From positions 124,001 to 188,000 of the forward strand of contig JACKBI010000008.1 of NCBI GenBank assembly GCA_020634615.1: 64,000 bases of DNA, given 5' to 3'. Made by a program: the position numbers and the translations under genes. Source of the DNA: Anaerolineales bacterium. GTDB lineage: Bacteria; Chloroflexota; Anaerolineae; JAAEKA01. The notes under the pieces are model-generated. The model did not search any database, was not told where the DNA came from, and worked only from the letters and a program-made list of their open reading frames with translations. Positions 57,323 to 64,000 of the stretch are shown in pieces. The first letter of the stretch is position 1. Each line of letters starts with the position of its first letter.

Positions 57323-58765
57323 TCAGGATGTTTTCTGGCAGTCGAACAGGCTAAAGCGCTTGCCGAATGACTCCAGCAGCGTGCAGGAATTCCTGGCCGC
57401 GCTTTCCATCCGGGGGTACCAGCTCTGGTCGCCATTGTCGGTGACGACTATCCGTACTGCGTGGCTGGTGATCATGTTCGTCAACTCCGCCTCGCGTTCA
57501 GCGGTGTAGTTGACCGGCAACAGGTACTGCCAGCGGGTTGGCGGTTGACGATCGCTCAGGAAATAGATTTGCGGCGAGTCTGAAACCACCAGGATCGGTT
57601 CGCCCGGCTGTGTCACCCGCGCAACCGCGGCCGCGGCCTGGTCTTGCATGCGCACCAGGTCGCCGGTGTAGGCCAGGTATCTGGGCCAGCGCGGCAGATC
57701 GATAAGCGCCAGCGCCACAACGGCAAGGATCACCACGACCAGCGCCAGCGTCCCCGCGGCAGTGCGCGTGTTTGGCGACTGAGACACCTTGCCCACCAGC
57801 CATTGCCAGCCTCCCGCTAATCCCGCGCCTGCCAGGATCGTCGCCGGTGGCAGTGCCTGCAGGACATAGTGGCCGTACGTGCGGTGGACCAGTGGCAGCA
57901 GACCGGTGAACAGCGTAAGCCAGAGCAGCGCGGCCGCGTCGGGCTGGTTCACCCTGCGCAGCCGCGGCCGGGCAAAGATCAATGTCAGCAGAACGCCCAG
58001 CCAAAGCAGTGGAAACGCCCGCAGGTTGACGAAGTTGCCGGTCAGCAGCATGCGCGGATGGAGCCGCGGGTAGTTGGTCAGGTTGACCCAGACCGCGTCG
58101 CGCCACAGGTCGTCCAGTGCCCCATGGGCGGCGAAATAGGCGACCACCACCGCTATCGGCAGGGCACATCCGGCCAGCAACAGCAGCCAGCGGCGCAAGG
58201 CGCCGCGCCAGTCCTCGCGTTGCATCCATGCCCAGGCCGCGAAGGCCGCCAGTGTGAACACACCCGTCTGTTTGAAAAGTGCCGCCAGCCCGACCCACAG
58301 GCCGGCCACGAACCATGTCCACGTTGCCGGCCTCCCTTTGTGCCACAGGAGCACCGCCAGCGCGGCCGCAATACAAAACGCAACCCAGGCCTCGGTGGTC
58401 AGGTGCGGGCCGGAAAACGCGGCGCTGCCATAAAGCATCAACAGCCCGGCCAGCGCGCCGGCCAGCCAGTTCCAGTGACGCCGCGCGATCCAGGCGACAA
58501 TGCCTGCGCAGGCAATCTGTCCGGCTAGCTGAACCAGCTGGACAACCAGCAGCGAGCGTCCACTGAGCGCCAGGATCAGCGCGTACAGGGCATAGATGCC
58601 CGGCGTTTTGTGGTCGAACAGCGCCTGATAGGGCAGCTTGCCGGCCAGCCAGCCGTCCGCTATCGTGAGAAACGCGCCGGCGTCGTTGCTCACCGGCGTC
58701 AAAAACGTGCTGGCCGTCACCAGCACCAGACACGCCACAAGCGCGAGAATCAGCAGTAGTTTCAA
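57323..58765 (-). CDS. GT39-like integral membrane glycosyltransferase
   Basis: 480 residues with about ten hydrophobic segments. The start MKLLLILALVACLVLVTAST is followed by NDAGAFLTIADGWLAGKLPY and FDHKTPGIYALYAL, the first luminal loop with the Asp/His acids typical of the dolichyl-phosphate-mannose mannosyltransferase-like (PMT/ArnT) family. A soluble C-terminal part follows (VSDSPQIYFLSDRQPPTRWQ). It would use a lipid-linked sugar at the membrane. It lies within the BMC gene row but has no obvious link to microcompartments. Confidence 0.85.
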   Translation of the reverse strand: MKLLLILALVACLVLVTASTFLTPVSNDAGAFLTIADGWLAGKLPYQALFDHKTPGIYALYALILALSGRSLLVVQLVQLAGQIACAGIVAWIARRHWNWLAGALAGLLMLYGSAAFSGPHLTTEAWVAFCIAAALAVLLWHKGRPATWTWFVAGLWVGLAALFKQTGVFTLAAFAAWAWMQREDWRGALRRWLLLLAGCALPIAVVVAYFAAHGALDDLWRDAVWVNLTNYPRLHPRMLLTGNFVNLRAFPLLWLGVLLTLIFARPRLRRVNQPDAAALLWLTLFTGLLPLVHRTYGHYVLQALPPATILAGAGLAGGWQWLVGKVSQSPNTRTAAGTLALVVVILAVVALALIDLPRWPRYLAYTGDLVRMQDQAAAAVARVTQPGEPILVVSDSPQIYFLSDRQPPTRWQYLLPVNYTAEREAELTNMITSHAVRIVVTDNGDQSWYPRMESAARNSCTLLESFGKRFSLFDCQKTS

Positions 58766-58826
58766 AGTTCAGAGTGGGTTACAGCACCAAAGGCTGATCA
58801 GGCGTCCCGCCGCTGGCGCGCGGCAA

Positions 58827-59126
58827 TTACGACTCACCATCCTTTTGATAGCGAACCTCACCATCGACTTCCCATGTGTCAACGATGGCCATGATCACCG
58901 CGTCACAGGGTCGCTTGTCGGTAACAGTTGTCTGGCGCGCCGATGACCCGGTCGCATAGAGTACCGTTTCGCCCACGCCTGAGCCGACCGCGTCCACGGC
59001 TACCACGTAGCTGTTCGTGTCCTTGCCATCCACTGTCATCTGGCGAACGACCATGAAGCGCAGACCGTCGAGTTTTTCGTCCTTCTGCGTCGCTACAATC
59101 GTACCGACAACCTTGCCTATTAACAC
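58827..59126 (-). CDS. BMC pentameric vertex protein (EutN/CcmL family)
   Basis: 99 residues from GTG 59126, with AGAGGTAG just upstream. The product starts VLIGKVVGTIVATQKDEKL, followed by LRFMVVRQM, VAVDAVGSGVGETVLYATGSSARQ and DAVIMAIVDTWEV, the canonical EutN/CcmL pattern. Pentamers cap the vertices of the icosahedral shell. A longer upstream reading would add unrelated residues, so the GTG is preferred. Confidence 0.93.
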   Translation of the reverse strand: MLIGKVVGTIVATQKDEKLDGLRFMVVRQMTVDGKDTNSYVVAVDAVGSGVGETVLYATGSSARQTTVTDKRPCDAVIMAIVDTWEVDGEVRYQKDGES

Positions 59127-59240
59127 GGGACTACCTCTGTGAGTTTTGGGTTCATGGGCTGGAATGAGTGCTGCGGTCCGCACGCTGGACGGCCAATCCG
59201 CGCTGGCCACTGGTGGGGTATCAGAGTCTCGTCCCGGGCC

Positions 59241-59945
59241 TCAAGATTCCAGACTGGCCGCAAAGGCTTGCAGTCGCGCTTCCGCGTTCTGCGTGACCGG
59301 GGCGCCATGGCCGCAGCAGATGACCTGGACGCCCTTGATCTCGGCCAGCCTGCGGATCGAATCCCTGGCGACATCTTTGTGCGGCGTTGCCATGGCAACC
59401 GGCATGTGAAGCTTGCCATCACGGCTGCCGAACGCGTCCCCGACGATCAGGATGCCCCGTTCCGGTTGGTGCAGCGCGATCAGCCCTGCCGTGTGGCCGG
59501 GTGAGTGGACGACTTGAAAGCCATCCGGGAGCATCTGTTTGTCAAGCACCAGTTCATCGACCTTTTTGACCGGCCTGTAACCCATGAAGCGCTCAGTGAC
59601 CATCGCCATCAGCGGCACATAGACCCGCGCCACCGGGCCGTAGCCCATGTCGCGCGCCTGGCGGCCCTCTATGATGTCCTTCTCCACCGCGTGACAGATC
59701 ACACGCGCGCCGGTGGCCGCTTGCACCTCCGCCAGGCCGCCGATGTGATCGATGTCGCCATGGGTGATGATGATCCGGTCCAGGCGTTCGATGCCCAGCG
59801 TGCCGGCAAACGCCAGAATCTTCGCGGCGTCTTTCGGCATCCCGGCGTCGATCAGCGTCAGCCCACCGTCGGGGCGTTCCCAAACGTAGACGTTGACGAC
59901 CGCTCCCATACCGTCGACCAGATGCAGTCCTGGCACGATCTGCAT
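59241..59945 (-). CDS. Metallo-beta-lactamase-fold hydrolase
   Basis: 234 residues. NVYVWERPDGGLTLIDAGMP, then the metal motif IIITHGDIDHIGGL (HxDxDH instead of the common HxHxDH), VHSPGHTAGLIALHQPERG and CCGHGAPV complete the five-motif layout. Substrate is not known; glyoxalase II- and lactonase-like enzymes share the fold. It lies 5 bases upstream-adjacent to the pyrophosphatase in the BMC row, so it may process a reactive product of the pathway. Confidence 0.88.
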   Translation of the reverse strand: MQIVPGLHLVDGMGAVVNVYVWERPDGGLTLIDAGMPKDAAKILAFAGTLGIERLDRIIITHGDIDHIGGLAEVQAATGARVICHAVEKDIIEGRQARDMGYGPVARVYVPLMAMVTERFMGYRPVKKVDELVLDKQMLPDGFQVVHSPGHTAGLIALHQPERGILIVGDAFGSRDGKLHMPVAMATPHKDVARDSIRRLAEIKGVQVICCGHGAPVTQNAEARLQAFAASLES

Positions 59946-59949
59946 TGCG

Positions 59950-60492
59950 CTACAGCTCTTTCAGCCCGAAGCGGTCGCGGAACAAGCCGATGGCGCGTTC
60001 GATCTCTGCTTTCGCGACCTCAGCCGGTTCCCAACCGAGCGGCTTGGTGCGCTGGCCCTCGAGGTCCTTGTAGACCTCAAAAAAGTGAGCTACTTCGTGC
60101 AGGAAGTGGCTGGGAATATCAGACAGATCCTGATAGCCGTCGAACAGCGGGTCGGTAGCCGGCACTGCCAGAACCTTGTCATCACGCTGGCCACGGTCCA
60201 GCATGCGGAAAATGCCGACCGGCCGCGCCTGGATGATGCAGCCCGGGAAGGTCGGTTCATTCATCATCACCAGAATGTCCAACGGATCGCCGTCGTCGTA
60301 GAAGGTCTGAGGAATAAGACCATAGTCGCCGGGATAGTGCAGCGACGAATACAACACGCGATCGAGGAAGATCACGCCGTTGGCCTTCTGGTACTCATAT
60401 TTGTTGCGCGAACCCTTTGGAATCTCCACAATTGCGTAGACGGTATCGGGAACCTTGGGGCCGGAGCGCAGCTCGCGCCACATATTCTGCAT
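59950..60492 (-). CDS. ppa: Inorganic pyrophosphatase, family I
   Basis: 180 residues. EIPKGSRNKYEYQKANGVIF, RVLYSSLHYPGDYGLIP and the metal-binding acidic cluster YDDGDPLDILVM are the family I signatures. The enzyme hydrolyses pyrophosphate to two phosphates using Mg2+. Its position between the BMC-H and metallo-hydrolase genes, with 4- to 5-base gaps, places it in the microcompartment operon. No encapsulation peptide is evident. Confidence 0.93.
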   Translation of the reverse strand: MQNMWRELRSGPKVPDTVYAIVEIPKGSRNKYEYQKANGVIFLDRVLYSSLHYPGDYGLIPQTFYDDGDPLDILVMMNEPTFPGCIIQARPVGIFRMLDRGQRDDKVLAVPATDPLFDGYQDLSDIPSHFLHEVAHFFEVYKDLEGQRTKPLGWEPAEVAKAEIERAIGLFRDRFGLKEL

Positions 60493-60497
60493 AGCAG

Positions 60498-60785
60498 TTA
60501 TTCCTCTTCCTGACGGCCCAGCGGCAAGATCTTGTCGACGTTCTCGTGCGGCCGCGGGATGACGTGAACCGACACGACCTCGCCGACCTTTTCTGCGCCG
60601 CGCACGCCCGCCTCGACAGCCGCCTTGACCGCTGCCACGTCGCCGCGAACGATGGCGGTCACATAGCCGCCGCCGATCTTTTCGTAGGCCACCAGCTCGA
60701 CGCGTGCGGCCTTCACCATGGCATCGGATGCCTCGACCATTGCGGCAAAGCCGCGTGTTTCAATCATGCCCAGTGCTTCTGCCAT
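60498..60785 (-). CDS. BMC-H hexameric shell protein
   Basis: 95 residues of a single BMC domain: EALGMIETRGFAAMVEASDA, VKAARVELVAYEKIGGGYVT, AIVRGDVAAVKAAVEAG and VVSVHVIPRPHENVDKILPL. This is the main facet protein of the shell. A GGAAAGG-like purine tract upstream of the start supplies the ribosome binding site. Confidence 0.95.
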   Translation of the reverse strand: MAEALGMIETRGFAAMVEASDAMVKAARVELVAYEKIGGGYVTAIVRGDVAAVKAAVEAGVRGAEKVGEVVSVHVIPRPHENVDKILPLGRQEEE

Positions 60786-60823
60786 TGGGAACGTTCCTTT
60801 CTGTGGACGGATAGACGGAATTA

Positions 60824-60940
60824 TTGGTCAAAATCAAGGGAAAGCATGCAAAGGAGGGAAACCAGAGAATTCAGTCAACTCCAGGAAAATTCGGGGTCGG
60901 GGATTACCCTCGTGTCCCTTCTTTCCTCCGTTTCCCATTC
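60824..60940. repeat. Purine- and pyrimidine-rich spacer
   Basis: An AAAGGAGGGAAACC tract and, about 65 bases on, a CTTTCCTCCGTTTCCC tract form a loose inverted repeat. It is the same type as the tracts in mutS and in the glycosyltransferase fusion. Confidence 0.65.
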
Positions 60941-60947
60941 CTGTCGC

Positions 60948-61583
60948 TCAGTCTGCCGCGCCGCCGGGATCACGTCCTGAGACGCCTTCCAGTGCGGCGA
61001 TGGCTGCGCCGTAGCCGGCCATGATGTCCTGTTCGTCGCCGCCCAGGTAGACGCGGCCGAAGGCGCCAAAGGCCGTCACTTCCAGGATGTTGATCTGGGC
61101 CCGCTTCTCGGCTTCATTGGCGGCCAGAGCAGCGTAGCCGGCCGGCTCGACCTCGAGAACATACATGGTCTGCCCTGCCAGCAGCATGTGCCCGTGGCGC
61201 ATGCGGTTGACAAGCTGTACCTGGTGCGGATCGATATTGCGGATGATCTGGCTGGAGAGGACGCGCGGCTTCATGCGGTCCGTCTCGTGCAGATCCAACG
61301 CCTCGAGAATCGCCTCGCCGGCCGCGCGCGTCTCGGCCTGTGAACTGGAGTGAACCTCCAGCAGGCCGTAGCGGCGTTCGACGATCTGCATCCCCGGGCG
61401 TACGCTGGTCGCCTTCAGCGCCACGTCGGTGACACGGTTGACTTCGATGCCTGGCGAGATCTCGATCCACAGCGAGGCATCGTTGGGCAGCGGCAAAAAG
61501 CCGCGGGCCACCGTGCCCAGAAACGCCGCGTGTTGCGGCTGCAAGCTGTCAAGAAATACGTAGGAACGCAGGTCTACACTCAC
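60948..61583 (-). CDS. Tandem (permuted) BMC-like shell protein
   Basis: 211 residues from GTG 61583 with GGAAAGGAAAC upstream. There are two related domains of about 95 residues. The first (SYVFLDSLQPQHAAFLG, then WIEISPGIEVNRVTDVALKA, ERRYGLLEVHSSSQAETRAA) and second (QIIRNIDPHQVQLVNRM, VLEVEPAGYAALAANEAEKR, ITF-like INILEVTAFGAFGRVYLGG) place the BMC LLEV/G strand late, as in circularly permuted tandem BMC proteins. Its place between shell and enzyme genes supports the call. The exact BMC-T subtype is unsure. Confidence 0.78.
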   Translation of the reverse strand: MSVDLRSYVFLDSLQPQHAAFLGTVARGFLPLPNDASLWIEISPGIEVNRVTDVALKATSVRPGMQIVERRYGLLEVHSSSQAETRAAGEAILEALDLHETDRMKPRVLSSQIIRNIDPHQVQLVNRMRHGHMLLAGQTMYVLEVEPAGYAALAANEAEKRAQINILEVTAFGAFGRVYLGGDEQDIMAGYGAAIAALEGVSGRDPGGAAD

Positions 61584-61648
61584 GCTTTGTTTCCTTTCCC
61601 GGCTGTAGCAGCGACCGGTAACCTATAAGACTGTTTGAAAAGCGTCGT

Positions 61649-61677
61649 GGGTAGTCTTCGAAAGTCGAAGACTACCC
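61649..61677. repeat. Perfect 13-bp-arm hairpin
   Basis: GGGTAGTCTTCGA (61649-61661), loop AAG, TCGAAGACTACCC (61665-61677). It lies in the 183-base gap upstream of the tandem BMC-like gene, which holds no other feature I can see. No T-tract is present in the - direction. Confidence 0.8.
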
Positions 61678-61766
61678 GTCACGGACGCTCGCCAACTGTT
61701 GGAAAGCCCTCTGGCAATTCGTTGGTCGACTTCTGACGTCTGGTTGAATGACTTTACAATCAGCCG

Positions 61767-62027
61767 CTAAAAATGCCGCATGCGCGCCCGCGGATGGTTC
61801 TGCCCTTCGCGCAGCTCATTTACGTCCAACCCGACCGCAGCAGCCAGAATGACTGCGCTTTCGAAGTCTTCGGGAGAAAGCTGCGCCAGGCGCGCACGCT
61901 GTTCGTTGGTAATCTTGCGACCCACGACCACGCGGTCAGGTTCTGTCAGCAGTCGATCGCGGCACGGCTCACACTGCATTGCATGTCCCAGCAGGATGGC
62001 CAGGTCGCTGGTTCGGTCAGAACTCAT
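61767..62027 (-). CDS. Small BMC-locus protein resembling RiPP-precursor-like (Os1348/NHLP clan) proteins
   Basis: 86 residues. The stretch LLGHAMQCEPCRDRLLTEPDRVV, then KITNEQRARLAQLSPEDFESAV, has the spacing of small Os1348/NHLP-clan proteins (short helix, R.RLL..P, then an EQR..L..L....F helix). Similarity is by pattern only and may be chance. A CxxC lies in QCEPCR. The C-terminus (REGQNHPRARMRHF) is basic. It is 12 bases upstream of the aldolase stop in the same row, so it is co-transcribed with the microcompartment genes. Confidence 0.6.
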   Translation of the reverse strand: MSSDRTSDLAILLGHAMQCEPCRDRLLTEPDRVVVGRKITNEQRARLAQLSPEDFESAVILAAAVGLDVNELREGQNHPRARMRHF

Positions 62028-62039
62028 GCACAGTCCTCT

Positions 62040-62909
62040 CTAGCTGCCCGTGGCTTCGCGGACGATCTTGATCCCGGCGCTGGCGCCCAGGCGCGTCGCG
62101 CCGGCGGCGATCATCGCCTTGGCGTCCTCAGCGGAGCGGATGCCGCCGGCCGCCTTGACACCGATGCCAGGACCGACCACCGCGCGCATCAGCGCCACAT
62201 CGGCAGCCGTCGCGCCGCCGGAGGCGAAACCGGTCGATGTTTTGACATAATCAGCACCGGCAGCTTGAGCGATGGCGCAGCTCTCGACCTTTTCTTCGTC
62301 GGTCAGCAGCGCCGCTTCAATGATCACTTTTACACTGGCCTGGCGGGCGTGGGCAGCCTGCACGACAGCGGCCACATCGCGCATGACAAGCTGGTAGTCC
62401 TTCGACTTCAGCGCGCCGATGTTCTGCACCATGTCGATTTCACTTGCGCCCGCGGCGATAGCACGCTCGGTCTCGAAGGCCTTGACTTCAGGCATGGTTG
62501 CACCCAACGGGAAGCCGACTACGGTGCAAACCTTGACGCCGGAGCCGCGCAGCAGCTCAGCCGACAACGCCACCCAGGCCGGGTTGACGCAGACAGTGGC
62601 AAAATGGTTGTCGCGCGCCTCGGCGCACAGCGTGCGAATCTGCTGCTCGGTGCCGTCAGGTTTCAACAGCGTGTGGTCGATCATCCCGGCCAGATCGGCG
62701 GCAACCCGCGGCGTGCCCAGGCGCGCGCTCAAGCGATCCGCGCCAGCCTGCACCACATCGCGGCAGCGGTCGGGGCAGTTGCCTGCGCACTGGCCTTCGC
62801 ACGTCGCGCCGCATCCGCTGCACGTCGCGCCGTTCACCGGGTACGCCGCCATCACCTCGCGGGTGATGAGGTCAACCAGTTGATCGAAAGAATAGTTGCT
62901 TGCTGTCAT
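62040..62909 (-). CDS. deoC: Deoxyribose-phosphate aldolase with Cys-rich BMC-targeting extension
   Basis: 289 residues from ATG 62909; the alternative start is 10 codons upstream at 62939. Residues 1-20 (YSFDQLVDLITREVMAAY) look like an encapsulation peptide. Residues 25-50 hold six cysteines in the pattern C-x2-C-(x3-C)4. The DERA domain then follows: MIDHTLLKPDGTEQQIRTLC, VCTVVGFPLGATMPEVKAFE, EIDMVQNIGALKSKDY, the Schiff-base lysine in ADYVKTSTGFASGG (K223), and GVKAAGGIRSAEDAKAMI. It splits 2-deoxyribose 5-phosphate to acetaldehyde and glyceraldehyde 3-phosphate. DERA plus RpiB is the hallmark of SPU-type microcompartments. Confidence 0.93.
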   Translation of the reverse strand: MTASNYSFDQLVDLITREVMAAYPVNGATCSGCGATCEGQCAGNCPDRCRDVVQAGADRLSARLGTPRVAADLAGMIDHTLLKPDGTEQQIRTLCAEARDNHFATVCVNPAWVALSAELLRGSGVKVCTVVGFPLGATMPEVKAFETERAIAAGASEIDMVQNIGALKSKDYQLVMRDVAAVVQAAHARQASVKVIIEAALLTDEEKVESCAIAQAAGADYVKTSTGFASGGATAADVALMRAVVGPGIGVKAAGGIRSAEDAKAMIAAGATRLGASAGIKIVREATGS

Positions 62910-62973
62910 GAAACTGAGAATCCGTCGCAAGTGAACCACAAATCGAGAGAAACGCGCTGATCAGGCTGGCGCG

Positions 62974-63708
62974 CTACTTCCGCAAATAGCGTCCTTCGAT
63001 CTGCGTAATCTTTTCCACACGCCGGGCGTGCCGGTCGGGACCGAAGGGCGTTTCCAGCCAGACCTTGACGATCTGCTGGGCCAGATTGGGGCCGATCAGA
63101 CCGGCGCCCAGCGTCAGCACGTTGGCGTGGTTATGTTCGCGGCTGTTGGCGGCCGACGCCAGGTCGTAGCACAGCGCGGCGCGCACGCCCGGCACCTTGT
63201 TGGCGACCATGCACGAGCCGATGCCCGCTCCGTCTACCATGATACCCCAGCGCGCCCGGCCATCGGCGACCAGACGGGCAACAGCGTAGGCATAATCGGG
63301 ATAGTCAACACTGTCAGTGCTGAACGTGCCGCAGTCGACGACCTGCCAGCCAAGCCCGGCAATGACCGGTTTGAGCTGTTCCTTGAGGGCGTATCCGCCG
63401 TGGTCGGCACCGATCGCAACGGTTTTCTCGGCTGGACCGGAAGGCTGCGGCGTCTTTACGCCGGTCGCCAACGTCACGTTGCGTTCCAGCGCCAGATCAC
63501 GCGCCAGCGGCGTGATGACTGCGCTGGGTGGCAAGACTACCGTGCTGCCCGGAGCGGCTTGGGCGATCTGCTGGGCATCCACGATCTGCCGCCGCTGCGC
63601 GACAGGTTGCTCGCGCTGGACCGTCGGCAACTCAGCCGCGCCAAGCAGCCGTTCGAGAGATTGCCGCACCAGGCGGCGCACCTGGTCTTCGCTGGGTGGC
63701 AGAGTCAT
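62974..63708 (-). CDS. rpiB: RpiB-like sugar-phosphate isomerase with BMC-targeting extension
   Basis: 244 residues. Residues 1-25 or so (EDQVRRLVRQSLERLLGAAE) form an encapsulation-peptide-like helix. A 65-residue linker domain (PPSAVITPLARDLALERNVT) follows, then RpiB from about residue 93: VAIGADHGGYALKEQLKPVI, VDYPDYAYAVARLVADG and SREHNHANVLTLGAGLIG. The usual catalytic Cys of the CGTG motif is replaced (IMVDGAGIGSCMVANK has Asp there, and a Cys six residues later). It probably interconverts pentose phosphates in the shell lumen, but substrate may differ from ribose 5-phosphate. Confidence 0.88.
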   Translation of the reverse strand: MTLPPSEDQVRRLVRQSLERLLGAAELPTVQREQPVAQRRQIVDAQQIAQAAPGSTVVLPPSAVITPLARDLALERNVTLATGVKTPQPSGPAEKTVAIGADHGGYALKEQLKPVIAGLGWQVVDCGTFSTDSVDYPDYAYAVARLVADGRARWGIMVDGAGIGSCMVANKVPGVRAALCYDLASAANSREHNHANVLTLGAGLIGPNLAQQIVKVWLETPFGPDRHARRVEKITQIEGRYLRK

Positions 63709-63711
63709 GGA

Positions 63712-64000
63712 TCAGCCGGCGTCCGGGGGGCCGTGTTTGATGAGGCCCCACTCGTCCGGGGGCCAGTACGACAGCACGACACGGCCGATGATCAGGTCGC
63801 GCGGCAGGGTTCCCCAACTGTGCGAGTCGCTGGAATTTGGCCGGTTGTCGCCCAGAACGAATATGTCATCTGGGCCAAGGGTCACGGCGCCTGAGTTGTA
63901 GCCAGCTTCGTTGGTGTGGTAGTCAATACCCAGCAACTCGCCGTTGATGTATACCTGGCCGTTGATAATTTCCACGGTCTCGCCCGGCAGGCCGATGACC
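63712..64000 (-). CDS. Signal peptidase I, C-terminal part (runs off the window)
   Basis: Partial gene; only the last 95 residues or so are present. VIGLPGETVEIINGQVYING, then VTLGPDDIFVLGDNRPNSSDSH and SWGTLPRDLIIGRVV are the conserved boxes D and E of type I signal peptidase (S26). The catalytic Ser and Lys lie upstream of position 64000. The stop is 3 bases before the rpiB start codon, so it may be co-transcribed with the BMC genes by proximity, although its function is general protein export. Confidence 0.92.
   Translation of the reverse strand, partial: VIGLPGETVEIINGQVYINGELLGIDYHTNEAGYNSGAVTLGPDDIFVLGDNRPNSSDSHSWGTLPRDLIIGRVVLSYWPPDEWGLIKHGPPDAG

Noticed and set aside
57498..58733. 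Long alternative - strand frame overlapping the GT39-like gene
   Set aside because: It has no family match, while the main frame has conserved transmembrane and active-site features.
61773..62960. 395-codon + strand frame opposite DERA and the 86-residue gene
   Set aside because: It is antisense to a certain aldolase and has no domain; high GC makes such frames common.

Overview
The window is GC-rich bacterial chromosome of the kind seen in Chloroflexota (Anaerolineae/Caldilineae-like). This assignment is an inference from gene content: an extracellular contractile injection system (eCIS) with DUF4157 cargo, a sugar-phosphate-utilizing (SPU) type bacterial microcompartment, CHAT/TPR and clostripain-type proteases, and many small repeat elements between genes. 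No rRNA, tRNA, CRISPR array, transposase or integrase was seen.

Region 1 (63-35234, + strand) is a phage-tail-like contractile injection system. It encodes two tube proteins, a very large sheath, a LysM-type tube/baseplate adaptor, a tiny DUF5908-like protein, a baseplate hub and spike, an unknown protein with a strongly hydrophobic C-terminus, a gp25 wedge, baseplate J, a tail-I-like wedge, a collagen-like fibre, a glycosyltransferase, a protein sharing the fibre's N-terminal domain, a FAM3/ILEI-like protein, an unknown 614-residue protein and the eCIS AAA+ ATPase. It ends with four tandem cargo candidates. All four carry a DUF4157-type leader, and their C-termini differ: an M15 peptidase, a possible Cys/His hydrolase, a beta-rich barrel-like protein and an HNH-like nuclease. 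Capsid, portal, terminase and integrase genes are absent, so this is not a prophage. No tape measure or tail terminator is visible; these may lie upstream of base 1.

Region 2 (35261-41135, + strand) holds a double glycosyltransferase/methyltransferase, a small methyltransferase, a GH13 amylase-like enzyme and a lipoate ligase-like protein.

Region 3 (41161-52527, - strand) reads, in transcription order, YgfZ-like protein, cysteine-desulfurase-like aminotransferase, clostripain-like C11 protease, Pepco-like small protein, CHAT protease, MutS and a TPR protein. The two clan CD proteases with the Pepco-like and TPR partners look like a conflict or proteolytic signalling module around mutS.

Region 4 (52999-54951, + strand) is a secreted FG-GAP/BACON-like protein, followed by a strong terminator.

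Region 5 (55063-64000, - strand) is an SPU-type microcompartment locus: shell proteins (BMC-T, BMC-P, BMC-H and a permuted tandem BMC-like protein), CoA-acylating aldehyde dehydrogenase, deoxyribose-phosphate aldolase (DERA) and RpiB, each with an encapsulation-peptide-like N-terminus. It also holds a pyrophosphatase, a metallo-beta-lactamase-fold hydrolase, an 86-residue protein resembling RiPP-precursor-like families and a membrane glycosyltransferase. A truncated signal peptidase I lies at the window edge.

Throughout, short palindromes, heptamer-rich spacers and purine-rich tracts fill intergenic DNA, and in several places they lie inside open reading frames.
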